Source: Clostridia bacterium
GTDB taxonomy: Bacteria > Acidobacteriota > Terriglobia > Terriglobales > Acidobacteriaceae
Assembly (NCBI GenBank): GCA_035561135.1
Contig: DATMYA010000055.1
Location: 1-64,000 of the forward strand
DNA: 64,000 nucleotides
Direction of reading: 5' to 3'
Part shown: one piece after another, positions 25,595 to 34,070 of the stretch
How the letters are laid out: each line of letters begins with the position of its first letter
Numbering within the stretch: position 1 is the first letter of the stretch
Notes under the pieces: generated by a model
Databases searched by the model: none
Seen by the model: only the letters and a program-made list of their open reading frames with translations
Told to the model about the DNA's origin: nothing
Made by a program: the position numbers and the translations under genes

Positions 25595-26656
25595 GTGGGC
25601 TCCGATAACAAGACCGAGCAACCGACACCACGGCGAAGAGACAAGGCACGTGAGCAAGGCCAGATTGCGCGAAGCCGCGAGCTGCCGGGAGCGCTCTCGG
25701 TGTTTGGCGCGCTCATGGTGCTGGCGTGGCAAGGCCCTTCCATGCTGATGCTGTGGCGCGATTTCTTCACGGCCAGCCTGCGTGCGGCCGAGGGCGACTT
25801 GCGAATTGAGAGTCCTCTTCTGCTCTGGAGCGTCGTTGCCGTTGGGCGATGGGTATTGCCGGCCGTTGCCGCTGCGTGGACTTTGGCAGTCGCGTCTTCG
25901 CTGGCGCAAGGCGGCTTAGTCTGGGCACCGGCTGCGCTCGCTTTCAAGCCTGAACGTCTGAGTCCGGCGAGCAAACTTGGGCAACTGTTCTCGACCCAGG
26001 CAGTAAGCGGCGTTTTGAAATCGCTGCTGCCCGCCGGTGCAGTTCTCTACCTTTCGTTGCAGGTATTGGAGCGCGAGTGGGTTCGGCTTGTGATGAGTGC
26101 AAACCTCCGAGCCACGGCCGTGCTGCCCATTGTTCTCGAATGCGCCTTTGAAATCGGGTGGAAGTGCGGGCTGGCCCTGCTGGCCTGGGCGGGTGCGGAC
26201 TACCTGCTGGTGCGACAGAAGTTGGAAGGTGAATTGAAGATGAGTCGCGAGGAAGTTCGCGAAGAGATGAAGCAGAGCGAAGGGAATCCTGCGGTCAAAG
26301 GACGCATACGGAGATTGCAGCGACAGGTGCAGCGTCGTCGCATGTTGCAGGACGTGGAGCGCGCGACCGTCGTGGTGGTGAACCCGACGCACTTCGCCAT
26401 CGCGCTCGAGTATCAGCCAGACATGGCGGCGCCGACTGTCATCGCCAAGGGCCGTAACCTGCTTGCAGAGCAGATCAAGCAGACGGCGCGCTGGCACAAC
26501 GTACCGATTGTGGAGAACCCTCCACTTGCCCATGCGCTCTATCGCGCCACGCAGGTCGGTCAGGCAATCCCCGCGAAACTCTACGCCGCAGTCGCTGAGA
26601 TTCTAGCGTTCGTCTACCGCGCAGAGGCGGCCGCTCGCGCCCGGGGGCGACGCTGA
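25595..26656 (+). CDS. flhB: Flagellar export switch protein FlhB
   Basis: A 353-residue membrane protein. It opens with the typical KTEQPTPRRRDKAREQGQIA, has four hydrophobic segments between residues about 25 and 210, then a cytoplasmic domain with the autocleavage motif NPTH (Asn263) in VVVNPTHFAIALEY. FlhB changes export from rod/hook to filament substrates after a FliK signal. GTG start with GAGGCG upstream; it shares TGATG with flhA. Confidence 0.97.
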   Translation: MGSDNKTEQPTPRRRDKAREQGQIARSRELPGALSVFGALMVLAWQGPSMLMLWRDFFTASLRAAEGDLRIESPLLLWSVVAVGRWVLPAVAAAWTLAVASSLAQGGLVWAPAALAFKPERLSPASKLGQLFSTQAVSGVLKSLLPAGAVLYLSLQVLEREWVRLVMSANLRATAVLPIVLECAFEIGWKCGLALLAWAGADYLLVRQKLEGELKMSREEVREEMKQSEGNPAVKGRIRRLQRQVQRRRMLQDVERATVVVVNPTHFAIALEYQPDMAAPTVIAKGRNLLAEQIKQTARWHNVPIVENPPLAHALYRATQVGQAIPAKLYAAVAEILAFVYRAEAAARARGRR

Positions 26657-28746
26657 TGGCAGCTAACCCCAGCACGCTTGCGGCGCTGCGAAACTCAGCT
26701 GCCGATTGGGTTCTTCCGGCAGCGGCGGTCAGCATCGTCTTCGTCATGCTGGTGCCATTGCCTGCCGTTGTGCTCGATCTTTTGTTGGCAGTCAGCATCA
26801 CGGCATCGGTCCTGGTATTGCTCGCAGCGGTGCACATCCTGCGTCCCGTGCAGTTTTCGGTGTTTCCGAGTCTGCTGTTGCTACTGACGCTCTTCAGGCT
26901 GTCTCTGAACTTGGCCAGCAGCCGGCGAATCCTTCTACACGGCAATGAGGGCGCGAGCGCTGCGGGAGACGTGATTGAGGCTTTCGGCCAATTCGTTGTC
27001 GGCGGCAATTACGTCGTCGGATTCGTTCTCTTCCTGGCGTTGATTGCGATCCAATACATGGTAGTGAGCCACGGCGCAGTGCGTACTGCCGAAGTGACGG
27101 CGCGCTTCACGCTCGATGCGCTGCCCGGCAAACAGATGGCGATTGATGCAGACCTGAATGCCGGGTTAATCGACGAAGTGCAGGCGCGTGTAAGGCGCGC
27201 TGACATTGCGCACGAAGCCGAGTTCTATGGCGCGATGGACGGTGCCGCGCGATTCAATCAGCGCGACTCGCTGGCCACTATCCTCATCACCGCGATCAAC
27301 ATCATCGCCGGATTCCTCATCGGCGTCTTCCAGTTGGACATCCCGTTCCGCGAGGCGCTGAAGACCTACACCGTGCTGACGGTGGGAGATGGGCTTGTAA
27401 CCATGATCCCGTCGCTATTGGTCTCCGTCGGCGGCGGAATCGTAGTTACACGCGCGTCGTCGCGCAACAGCCTCGGCTCAGACATTGGTCAACAACTGTT
27501 CGGAAAGAGCGGACCTTTGTGGATCGCGGCCGTGGCGATGGTCGCGTTGGCTCTCGTACCCGGGCTGCCGAAGATTTCATTTCTTTCTATGGCCGCGTTG
27601 CTCGCCTACGGCGCACGGCGCGCAAGCAAGAAGGTTGACACGTATTCCGAAGGGGCAACGACGGATCCCGGCAAACCGGGCAAGCCGGGAGACCCGGCCG
27701 CGCAATCGCAGGAAGCTTTTGAATCGGTCATCACGCTGGACGAACTGAGTCTCGAAGTTGGTTACGGTCTGGTTCCACTTGTGGATCAAAAGCAGGGAGG
27801 ACAGTTGCTCCAGCGCGTACGTGCGCTGCGCCGGCACCTCGCCACACAACTGGGGTTCATTGTTCCCGCCGTACACATTACCGACAACCTTCGATTGAAG
27901 GCGCGTGAGTACGTGATCTACCTCCGAGGGGTCGAAGTGGCTCGCTGGGAGATGCGCGAAGAGTGCTTGCTGGCGATAAGTTCCGACGTGACTCCTCCGA
28001 ACCTGCAGGGCTTTGAAACGCGGGAGCCTGCCTTCGGTGTGGCCGCGAAGTGGATTGCGCCTGCACTGCACGACCAGGCATTGGCCGCAGGCTACGCCGT
28101 CGTCGACCAGACTTCCGTAATGGCGACGCATCTCGCCGAGGTCATCAAGCAACACGCGCACGAACTGCTGACGAGGCACGAGACGAAGCGGCTGCTTGAT
28201 CGGATGGGCGAAAGCCATCCCAAGCTACTTGACGAATTAGTGCCGAAGCTCATGACCCTTGGAGAAGTACAAAAGGTACTTCAACAATTGCTCCGCGAGC
28301 AGGTCTCCGTTCGCGATCTCGCGACGATTTTGGAATCGATGATTGATACCGCCTCTGTCAGCAAGCATCCGGTGGTGCTGGTTGAAACGGCGCGACAGGC
28401 CTTGGGGCGAGCCCTGGTGCGCCCACTTCTTTCAGAGGACGGCGGGCTCAGGGTCGTGACATTAGATGCACTCATCGAGGAAGAACTGAGTCGCGCCTTC
28501 AACCTGCAAGCGACAACAGTTCCTGCGACTGCATTGCAGCCATCCATCGTACGCCGCGTGCTGGACTCGTTGAAGGCTCTGGTTGGCGAGCAGGTCACAG
28601 TTGCAACGCCAGTATTGCTGTGCAGCACTCCCGCGCGCTTTCACCTGCGGCGACTGCTGGAACCGTTCTTGCCGAAAGTCGTCGTGCTGTCGCCAGGCGA
28701 GATTCCTCCGGCTATACAGGTTCAATCGATCGGGATGGTGCGTTAA
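26656..28746 (+). CDS. flhA: Flagellar export channel protein FlhA
   Basis: A 696-residue protein with eight hydrophobic segments in the first about 330 residues, including the FHIPEP-family signatures LLLLLTLFRLSLNLASSRR and GDGLVTMIPSLLVSVGGGIV, and a large cytoplasmic domain that binds chaperone-cargo complexes and forms the nonameric ring. In many bacteria flhF and flhG follow; here the next gene is fliA after only 35 bases. Confidence 0.97.
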   Translation: MAANPSTLAALRNSAADWVLPAAAVSIVFVMLVPLPAVVLDLLLAVSITASVLVLLAAVHILRPVQFSVFPSLLLLLTLFRLSLNLASSRRILLHGNEGASAAGDVIEAFGQFVVGGNYVVGFVLFLALIAIQYMVVSHGAVRTAEVTARFTLDALPGKQMAIDADLNAGLIDEVQARVRRADIAHEAEFYGAMDGAARFNQRDSLATILITAINIIAGFLIGVFQLDIPFREALKTYTVLTVGDGLVTMIPSLLVSVGGGIVVTRASSRNSLGSDIGQQLFGKSGPLWIAAVAMVALALVPGLPKISFLSMAALLAYGARRASKKVDTYSEGATTDPGKPGKPGDPAAQSQEAFESVITLDELSLEVGYGLVPLVDQKQGGQLLQRVRALRRHLATQLGFIVPAVHITDNLRLKAREYVIYLRGVEVARWEMREECLLAISSDVTPPNLQGFETREPAFGVAAKWIAPALHDQALAAGYAVVDQTSVMATHLAEVIKQHAHELLTRHETKRLLDRMGESHPKLLDELVPKLMTLGEVQKVLQQLLREQVSVRDLATILESMIDTASVSKHPVVLVETARQALGRALVRPLLSEDGGLRVVTLDALIEEELSRAFNLQATTVPATALQPSIVRRVLDSLKALVGEQVTVATPVLLCSTPARFHLRRLLEPFLPKVVVLSPGEIPPAIQVQSIGMVR

Positions 28747-28781
28747 CCGCAACAAGCTTTCTGCGAAGGGATAGCCGAAGT

Positions 28782-29594
28782 ATGAACTCAGTCCACGTTG
28801 CATACGAAGAAGTGCTCGACAGAGAGGAGCGCGACCGTCTGCTGATGGAGCAGTTGCCGCAGGTACGCTACATCGCTCGGCGAATCCATGACCGACTGCC
28901 GCAGCACGTTCTGCTGGAAGACCTGGTCCATGCCGGTGTGCTGGGGCTTATGGATGCGCTGCAGAAGTACGACCATCGCAAAAACGTGCAATTCAAGTCT
29001 TATGCCAAATTCCGCATACGAGGCGCGATTCTAGACAGCCTTCGTGAGTTGGACTGGAGCCCTCGCGATTTGCGCCGCAAGGCGCGCAGGCTGGAACAGG
29101 CCAATAGCAAGCTCGGAACGGAACTCGGGCGCTCCGCAAGCGAGATGGAATTGGCGGCGGAACTCGGCATGGACCTCGATGAATTCCAGCACATGTTAAC
29201 CGAGTTGGGAGGATTGGACCTCGGCAGCCTGCAGATCGAGTCGTCGCAAGATGGCCACGAAGAGGATCTCTGCGAATATCTGCCGGGTAATCCAGAGGAG
29301 AGTCCGTACTTTCTCTGCCTGCGCTCAGAGATGAAGGCGCTGCTCGCGACGTCGATTAGCGAGATGTCGGAGAAAGAGCAACAGGTGCTCTCGCTCTACT
29401 ACTACGAAGAACTCACGATGAAGGAAGTTGGGGCGGTCCTTGGCGTGGGTGAATCTCGTGTGTCACAAATCCACTCACTTGCGATGATTCGCCTGCGCTC
29501 GCGCCTACAGGAAATGCCCGGAACGCGTACCACTCCTGCGGCCCTGACCAAGGGAATGCAGTCGATCATGGGGGGCTCATGGAAAAGATCCTGA
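28782..29594 (+). CDS. fliA: Flagellar sigma factor FliA (sigma-28)
   Basis: A 270-residue sigma factor. Region 2 (YIARRIHDRLPQHVLLEDLV, then YDHRKNVQFKSYAKFRIRGAILDSLR) and region 4 (EKEQQVLSLYYYEELTMKEV, then VGESRVSQIHSLAM) match the FliA/WhiG group. The ATG at 28782 begins the family N-terminus, although the frame is open from 28620 inside flhA. FliA should read the four sigma-28 promoters found at 36854, 43856, 43959 and 45902 and be held inactive by FlgM until the hook is finished. It overlaps fliM by 16 bases. Confidence 0.95.
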   Translation: MNSVHVAYEEVLDREERDRLLMEQLPQVRYIARRIHDRLPQHVLLEDLVHAGVLGLMDALQKYDHRKNVQFKSYAKFRIRGAILDSLRELDWSPRDLRRKARRLEQANSKLGTELGRSASEMELAAELGMDLDEFQHMLTELGGLDLGSLQIESSQDGHEEDLCEYLPGNPEESPYFLCLRSEMKALLATSISEMSEKEQQVLSLYYYEELTMKEVGAVLGVGESRVSQIHSLAMIRLRSRLQEMPGTRTTPAALTKGMQSIMGGSWKRS

Positions 29595-30553
29595 ACCAGG
29601 AAGAAATCGACGCGATGTTCCGTGCCGCCCGTGGCGATGCTAGAACACCAGTGGTACACCCGGCGGACGTGGTAGCTTGCAACTTTCGTCAAGCAGGACA
29701 GGTCGGCAAAGACCAGTTGCGGGCAATCAGCATGTTGCACGAGATTTTTGCACGGAACCTCACGCATTCGCTGGGCGCGTATTTACGCGTTGTGTTCGAG
29801 GTCACTCTAGTTTCAGTAGAACAACTGACATATCGCGAATTCCTGTCGTGCGTTGCGGAGATTGCGTACCTGGCGTCGTACCGATTGCCTTCTCTCAATG
29901 CCACGGCAGCTTTGCAACTCGACCTCTCGCTCGCCTTCCCCATCATCGACCTTCTGCTCGGGGGCCAGGGAAAGCCCGAAGCGGTGCTGCGCGAGGTGAC
30001 TGAGATCGAAGAACAGATCATGGAAGGTGTCGTGAAGATCATTTGTCGCGAGTTGCAAACGGCGTGGCAGCCGCTGGGTCTGGACTTCGTCTTCGATCAG
30101 CGACAGCAAGCTACGCAGATGCAGCGCCTCATGCCGCCGGACGAGATGACCCTTTCGCTCAGCTTTGAGATCAAGATGCCGCAGGCGCGCGGCAGCTTGA
30201 ATCTTGTCTTCCCCGCCGTAGTTTCGACTGCATTGCGCAAGTTGTCGCGCGACTGGGCATACCAGAAACCGAAGGGAACCGCCGAAGCAGCTCAGCAGCT
30301 ACGTCGAACCATGCTTGGCTGCCCGTTCCCTGTACAACTCGGAATGGCGCAGATCCCCGTGAAACTCCGTGATGTGCTTTCGTTGAGGCCGGGGCAGGTG
30401 CTTCCTCTGAAACAGCGCGCCGATGAGCCTGCGCTGCTGATCGTAAGCGGCTGCAACACGTTCACTGCGAACGTCGTACGCAACGGACTGTGGCGCGCTG
30501 CGCAGATTCGCGAACGAATTCATAGCGCTGCTGAGCACAGGAAGGAAGTTTGA
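29579..30553 (+). CDS. fliM: Flagellar motor switch protein FliM
   Basis: A 324-residue C-ring protein. The N-terminal EKILNQEEIDAMF is the conserved CheY-P binding peptide. The middle CheC-like domain (residues about 50-230, with FPIIDLLLGGQG) and the C-terminal SpoA domain (about 240-310, PVKLRDVLSLRPGQVLPL) follow. Retention of the CheY peptide implies switching by a chemotaxis regulator, though no che genes are in this window. The stop overlaps the next gene. Confidence 0.96.
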   Translation: MEKILNQEEIDAMFRAARGDARTPVVHPADVVACNFRQAGQVGKDQLRAISMLHEIFARNLTHSLGAYLRVVFEVTLVSVEQLTYREFLSCVAEIAYLASYRLPSLNATAALQLDLSLAFPIIDLLLGGQGKPEAVLREVTEIEEQIMEGVVKIICRELQTAWQPLGLDFVFDQRQQATQMQRLMPPDEMTLSLSFEIKMPQARGSLNLVFPAVVSTALRKLSRDWAYQKPKGTAEAAQQLRRTMLGCPFPVQLGMAQIPVKLRDVLSLRPGQVLPLKQRADEPALLIVSGCNTFTANVVRNGLWRAAQIRERIHSAAEHRKEV

Positions 30554-31350
30554 TGCCGTCCGAGAATCGATTGGAGCTCAACGACTTTGTCCAAGCCTGG
30601 TGCGAGCAGATGGCGCTGGCTCTCTCCCAAGCCTCCGGTAAAACCTGGAATGCCGCTATGACCGACGATGGCGCGAACGCCAGCGACGCGGTTCACCTCT
30701 GCTTCTCGGTGTCGAAAAGCCTGCGCGGTGAAATGGCGATTCGACTCGCAACCGCCGATGCGGTCCAAATGGCGCGCCAGTTTACTGGTGCCGCGTATAG
30801 CGGCGAAGTTGTTCTGGGCGGCGATGATCGCGACGCATTCATTGAGCTACTTCGACAGGTTTCAGGGCTGGTTGCGTCGGTAATCAAGCCTCGCGCTGGC
30901 GAGGTGGAATTCAGCGGCGGGAACCTGCTCGCTATTGCCTGGCACCCGGTCTCGACGGTAACGATCGCGGTGGAATGCGGCGCCGAAAAGTTGCTGATCC
31001 ATCTGCTACTGAGCGCGGAGCTGGCTGAATCTCTAAATCCGGCTCCAACGCCAGCAATGAACACCGCCACCCTGCGACAACTTGCGCGCGACGGTAATCT
31101 CGACCTGCTCATGGACGTGGAACTCGGGATGACGCTTCGTTTCGGCGAGCGTCGCATGTTGCTTCGCGAAATCCTCGATCTCAGCTCCGGAGCGGTAATC
31201 GAACTGGACCGGCAGGTTCACGAAACCGTCGATCTGCTGCTGGACAACAGAGTCGTCGCGCGCGGCGAAGTCGTCATTGTGGACGGCAACTACGGGTTGC
31301 GAATCACGGAAGTCGCCTCAGCCGCGCAGCGAATCGAAACGATGCAATAG
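30553..31350 (+). CDS. FliN/FliY-like switch protein with N-terminal CheC/CheX-like domain
   Basis: A 265-residue protein. The C-terminal about 85 residues (DLLMDVELGMTLRFGERRML, then GAVIELDRQVHETVDLLLDN) are a SpoA/FliN domain. The N-terminal about 160 residues look like a CheC/CheX-type domain as in FliY. The phosphatase motif D/S-xxx-E-xx-N appears as D-AFI-E-LL-R, so the asparagine is replaced and CheY-P phosphatase activity is doubtful. The ATG at 30553 overlaps the fliM stop; GAAGGAAG precedes it. Together with the 92-residue FliN at 23113 it may build a mixed C ring. Confidence 0.82.
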   Translation: MPSENRLELNDFVQAWCEQMALALSQASGKTWNAAMTDDGANASDAVHLCFSVSKSLRGEMAIRLATADAVQMARQFTGAAYSGEVVLGGDDRDAFIELLRQVSGLVASVIKPRAGEVEFSGGNLLAIAWHPVSTVTIAVECGAEKLLIHLLLSAELAESLNPAPTPAMNTATLRQLARDGNLDLLMDVELGMTLRFGERRMLLREILDLSSGAVIELDRQVHETVDLLLDNRVVARGEVVIVDGNYGLRITEVASAAQRIETMQ

Positions 31351-31361
31351 GAGTTCTGGAT

Positions 31362-32246
31362 ATGTTGGAAGCGATGACAATGCGTCAATGGTTACCTCAG
31401 TTGAAGCTGGACCTGAGTTCGTTCGTCCCGCGGTGCGGAAACGATGGATGCGCGAGTGATCATCCGATATGGAATGGGCTCACCCGGCGAGCAGAAGGGT
31501 TGAACGTACAAGGCTCATGGTACTGCTCGGAGGCGTGTGTAACGCAGACTCTTGAGAAGACCTTCCAGAGGCTGCTGCTTTCACCTGCCACTGCAATGAC
31601 GAAAGTTCGTCACCGCATGCCTCTTGGTCTGCTGCTGATGTCGCGCGGCGTGATCCAGCACGAGCAACTCAAGACAGCACTCGAACTTCAGCAACAGCAC
31701 GGAGGCCGAATCGGGGAGTGGCTGTGCAAGGTTGCAAATTTGACGCAGGAGCAGGTAGCAACCGCCGTTGGATTGCAGTGGGGATGCCCAGTATTTCCCG
31801 CCGCTTCGGCAGATGCCGAGTGCGCGCGTTCCGTTCCCTTCCACCTGCTGGAGACCTACGGCATGGTTCCCGTGCACTGGGTATCTTCTGCACGTGAGTT
31901 GTACGTAGGCTTCAACGTGAAGGTGGACTACACAGCACTGTACGCGATTGAGCAGATGTTGGACTGCCACACCGAACCCTGCGTGCTCGCCGACTCTGAA
32001 CTGAACGGTGCATTGCAGCGGGCGCGAGAAGCGTGCAACCAGCACGAGATTGTGATGGACGGACTCGACTCAGCCGAGGAGATGACTCGCATCGTCATCA
32101 GCTACGCGCACCAGGTCGGCGCAGCAAGCTTGCGCTTCGTCGAGTGCGGAACTTATATCTGGTTAAGACTGGCAAACACGAAGCACTCAACGGACCTGTT
32201 GTTTCGGCGCGAATGTTCTTCTTCCAACCGCGATCGCCGGGGATGA
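31362..32246 (+). CDS. Zinc-ribbon plus MshEN-like protein in the flagellar operon (probably frameshifted)
   Basis: A 294-residue frame of unknown function. Four cysteines (Cys25, Cys30, Cys55, Cys59) suggest a zinc ribbon. Residues about 84-145 contain two tandem motifs, PLGLLLMSRGVIQHEQLKTA and RIGEWLCKVANLTQEQVATA, that follow the MshEN pattern RLGxxLx5Lx3QLx4LxxQ found in N-terminal domains of GspE/MshE ATPases, some of which bind cyclic-di-GMP. Residues about 236-270 faintly resemble the next part of such ATPases, but there is no Walker A. AGGAG lies 8 bases before the ATG. The frame ends at 32246, yet protein-like sequence continues in the +1 frame to 32418. The flagellar context is clear; a cyclic-di-GMP role is inference. 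Confidence 0.7.
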   Translation: MLEAMTMRQWLPQLKLDLSSFVPRCGNDGCASDHPIWNGLTRRAEGLNVQGSWYCSEACVTQTLEKTFQRLLLSPATAMTKVRHRMPLGLLLMSRGVIQHEQLKTALELQQQHGGRIGEWLCKVANLTQEQVATAVGLQWGCPVFPAASADAECARSVPFHLLETYGMVPVHWVSSARELYVGFNVKVDYTALYAIEQMLDCHTEPCVLADSELNGALQRAREACNQHEIVMDGLDSAEEMTRIVISYAHQVGAASLRFVECGTYIWLRLANTKHSTDLLFRRECSSSNRDRRG

Positions 32247-32418
32247 CTGCCAACTGCACTCACTCCTCGACGGCAGCAACCAAGTGGCACTCGACTTCGG
32301 GGACTCCGCTATCACAATTGCATTGGAATTGCACAGCTATACAAACCATAAGGACGCCTGTGCAAGCTTGCATCAACGTGCCGCCTGCATGGGCGCCTCC
32401 TTCATTAACGCTTTTTAA
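32212..32418 (+). pseudogene. Probable frameshifted C-terminal end of the MshEN-like gene
   Basis: In the frame one base ahead of the preceding gene, 68 codons run from about 32212 to a TAA at 32416-32418. The translation starts NVLLPTAIAGDDCQLHSLLD and continues with ordered hydrophobic/polar alternation and GC-ending codons. The frame is closed upstream by TAA at 32164, so it must be entered by a frameshift between 32167 and 32246. A TTCTTCTTCC run at 32216-32225 is a plausible place. A sequencing error, a real mutation or programmed shifting cannot be told apart. Confidence 0.55.
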
Positions 32419-32520
32419 CTTTTGCGCGCCGCTCCGCACCAATCTTCAATCACTTGCAAACCCCGTGGCAGTTGCGATTGGGCACTGACGTGCTCTTAAG
32501 ACCGTGAAGGATTCGAGTCT

Positions 32521-33258
32521 ATGGACAGCGGCTATTACGCGGCATGTACGGGCCTGATCGCCCGAACCGAAGCACTTGAGATTGCGGCCAACAACCTCGC
32601 GAATGCGAATACAAGCGGCTTCCGCGCTAAACACGAAACCTTCCATTCGCTGCTCGCGCAAAGCACGGGCACGCGGCTGACCGACATCAACCGCGCGGTG
32701 AACGACTACGGCGTGCTAGGCAGCGCGCGCGTGGATTTGTCGCAAGGAAATTTGGAACGCACCGGAAACGTGCTTGATCTCGCCATCGAGGGTCGCGGTT
32801 TCTTTGCCGTGCAAACGGCAGGGGGTACACGCTACACGCGGGACGGAAGCTTTCAGCAAACACGCGACGGTTACCTGGTCACGAACGGTGGAGATCGCGT
32901 TCTCGGCGAGAACGGCGCAGCTATACGGATGCTGGACGGAACGGCCGACATCAGCGGCGAAGGAACGATATCCGTCAGCGGCGCACTGGCGGGCAAGTTG
33001 AAGATTGTCGAGTTTGTACCGGGCACGCAGCTTGAGAGCGTTGGCGACTCGTACTACTCGGCACCGTCGAACTCGGTAGTGGCTCCATCTGCCTCGCGCG
33101 TGAGACAGGGAATGGTCGAAGGCTCGAATGTGAATCCGGTGGCTAGCGCCGTCGGCCTAATCGCATTGCAACGCCACGCCGAAATGTTGCAGCGCGCGCT
33201 CTCCACGTTTCACTCAGAGTTCAACCGGATTGCAGCCGAGGAGCTACCACGCGTTTAG
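32521..33258 (+). CDS. flgF: Flagellar rod protein FlgF
   Basis: A 245-residue axial protein with N-terminal YYAACTGLIARTEALEIAAN and NNLANANTSGFRAK, DLAIEGRGFFAV, and C-terminal VEGSNVNPVASAVGLIALQRH. The C-terminal QRHAEMLQRALSTF is FlgF-like. FlgF forms the proximal rod next to FlgG. AAGGA precedes the ATG. A weak sigma-54-like sequence (TGGGCA-N5-GTGCT, 32479-32494) lies upstream but is not claimed as a promoter. Confidence 0.92.
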   Translation: MDSGYYAACTGLIARTEALEIAANNLANANTSGFRAKHETFHSLLAQSTGTRLTDINRAVNDYGVLGSARVDLSQGNLERTGNVLDLAIEGRGFFAVQTAGGTRYTRDGSFQQTRDGYLVTNGGDRVLGENGAAIRMLDGTADISGEGTISVSGALAGKLKIVEFVPGTQLESVGDSYYSAPSNSVVAPSASRVRQGMVEGSNVNPVASAVGLIALQRHAEMLQRALSTFHSEFNRIAAEELPRV

Positions 33259-33274
33259 CGCGTGAGGAGATCTC

Positions 33275-34066
33275 ATGTTTCGCGCACTTTATACAGCGGC
33301 CAGCGGAATGGTGGCGCAGCAGCTCAATCTCGACAACATTGCCAACAATCTCTCGAACGCCAGCACTGCCGGATTCCGCCGCCGCCGGCTACAGTTCCAG
33401 GATTTGATGTACCAGAACATGGTGATGCCCGGATCGGCCGCAACTCAGCAAACAACCGTCGCGGCCGGACTGCAGATCGGTCTCGGAACCAGGGCCATCG
33501 CTTCCGAGATGATCCAAACTCAAGGCGATTTCAACACGACGAATAACCCGTTCGACCTCACGATCAAGGGCCAAGGATTTTTTCAGGTTCGCTTAACAAA
33601 TGGCGAAGTGGGCTATACACGCTCGGGGACATTTCATCCGGACGCGCAAGGAAACATCGTGACGGCCGACGGTGATCCGCTCGACCCGGCAATCACAATT
33701 CCGCCGGACGCCTTGTCTGTAACCATCGGCGCGGATGGCACGGTGACGGTAACGCAGCCGGGCCAGAGCGCAGCGCAGCAGGTTGGCAATATTCAACTGG
33801 CGATGTTCACAAATCCCGGCGGCTTGAATAGCGTTGGTAAAAATCTCTTTATGCCGACGAGCGCATCGGGCGACGCGATTATAGGCACGCCCGGCGGTTC
33901 CGAAGGGTTAGGAAGCATCGAGCAATTCGTGCTGGAGCAGTCAAACGTCAACGTCGTCGAAGAGTTCATCGCCATGATCCTGGCACAACGCTCCTACGAA
34001 GCGAATTCGCGAGTCGTGCGCGCCGCCGATGAAATGTTCCAGCAGCTCAATTCGCTTGGTCGGTAA
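33275..34066 (+). CDS. flgG: Flagellar distal rod protein FlgG
   Basis: A 263-residue protein, the exact usual size. MFRALYTAASGMVAQQLNLD at the start, NPFDLTIKGQGFFQV in the middle and LEQSNVNVVEEFIAMILAQR near the end are diagnostic of FlgG, which forms the distal rod through the P and L rings. GAGGAG lies 8 bases upstream of the ATG. Next is flgA, four bases after the stop. Confidence 0.97.
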   Translation: MFRALYTAASGMVAQQLNLDNIANNLSNASTAGFRRRRLQFQDLMYQNMVMPGSAATQQTTVAAGLQIGLGTRAIASEMIQTQGDFNTTNNPFDLTIKGQGFFQVRLTNGEVGYTRSGTFHPDAQGNIVTADGDPLDPAITIPPDALSVTIGADGTVTVTQPGQSAAQQVGNIQLAMFTNPGGLNSVGKNLFMPTSASGDAIIGTPGGSEGLGSIEQFVLEQSNVNVVEEFIAMILAQRSYEANSRVVRAADEMFQQLNSLGR

Positions 34067-34070
34067 CCCG

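Noticed and set aside
32479..32494. Sigma-54-like TGGGCA-N5-GTGCT upstream of flgF
   Set aside because: GG and GC are correctly spaced but most other positions mismatch, and flgF has a normal Shine-Dalgarno and a long leader unlike the other sigma-54 genes.
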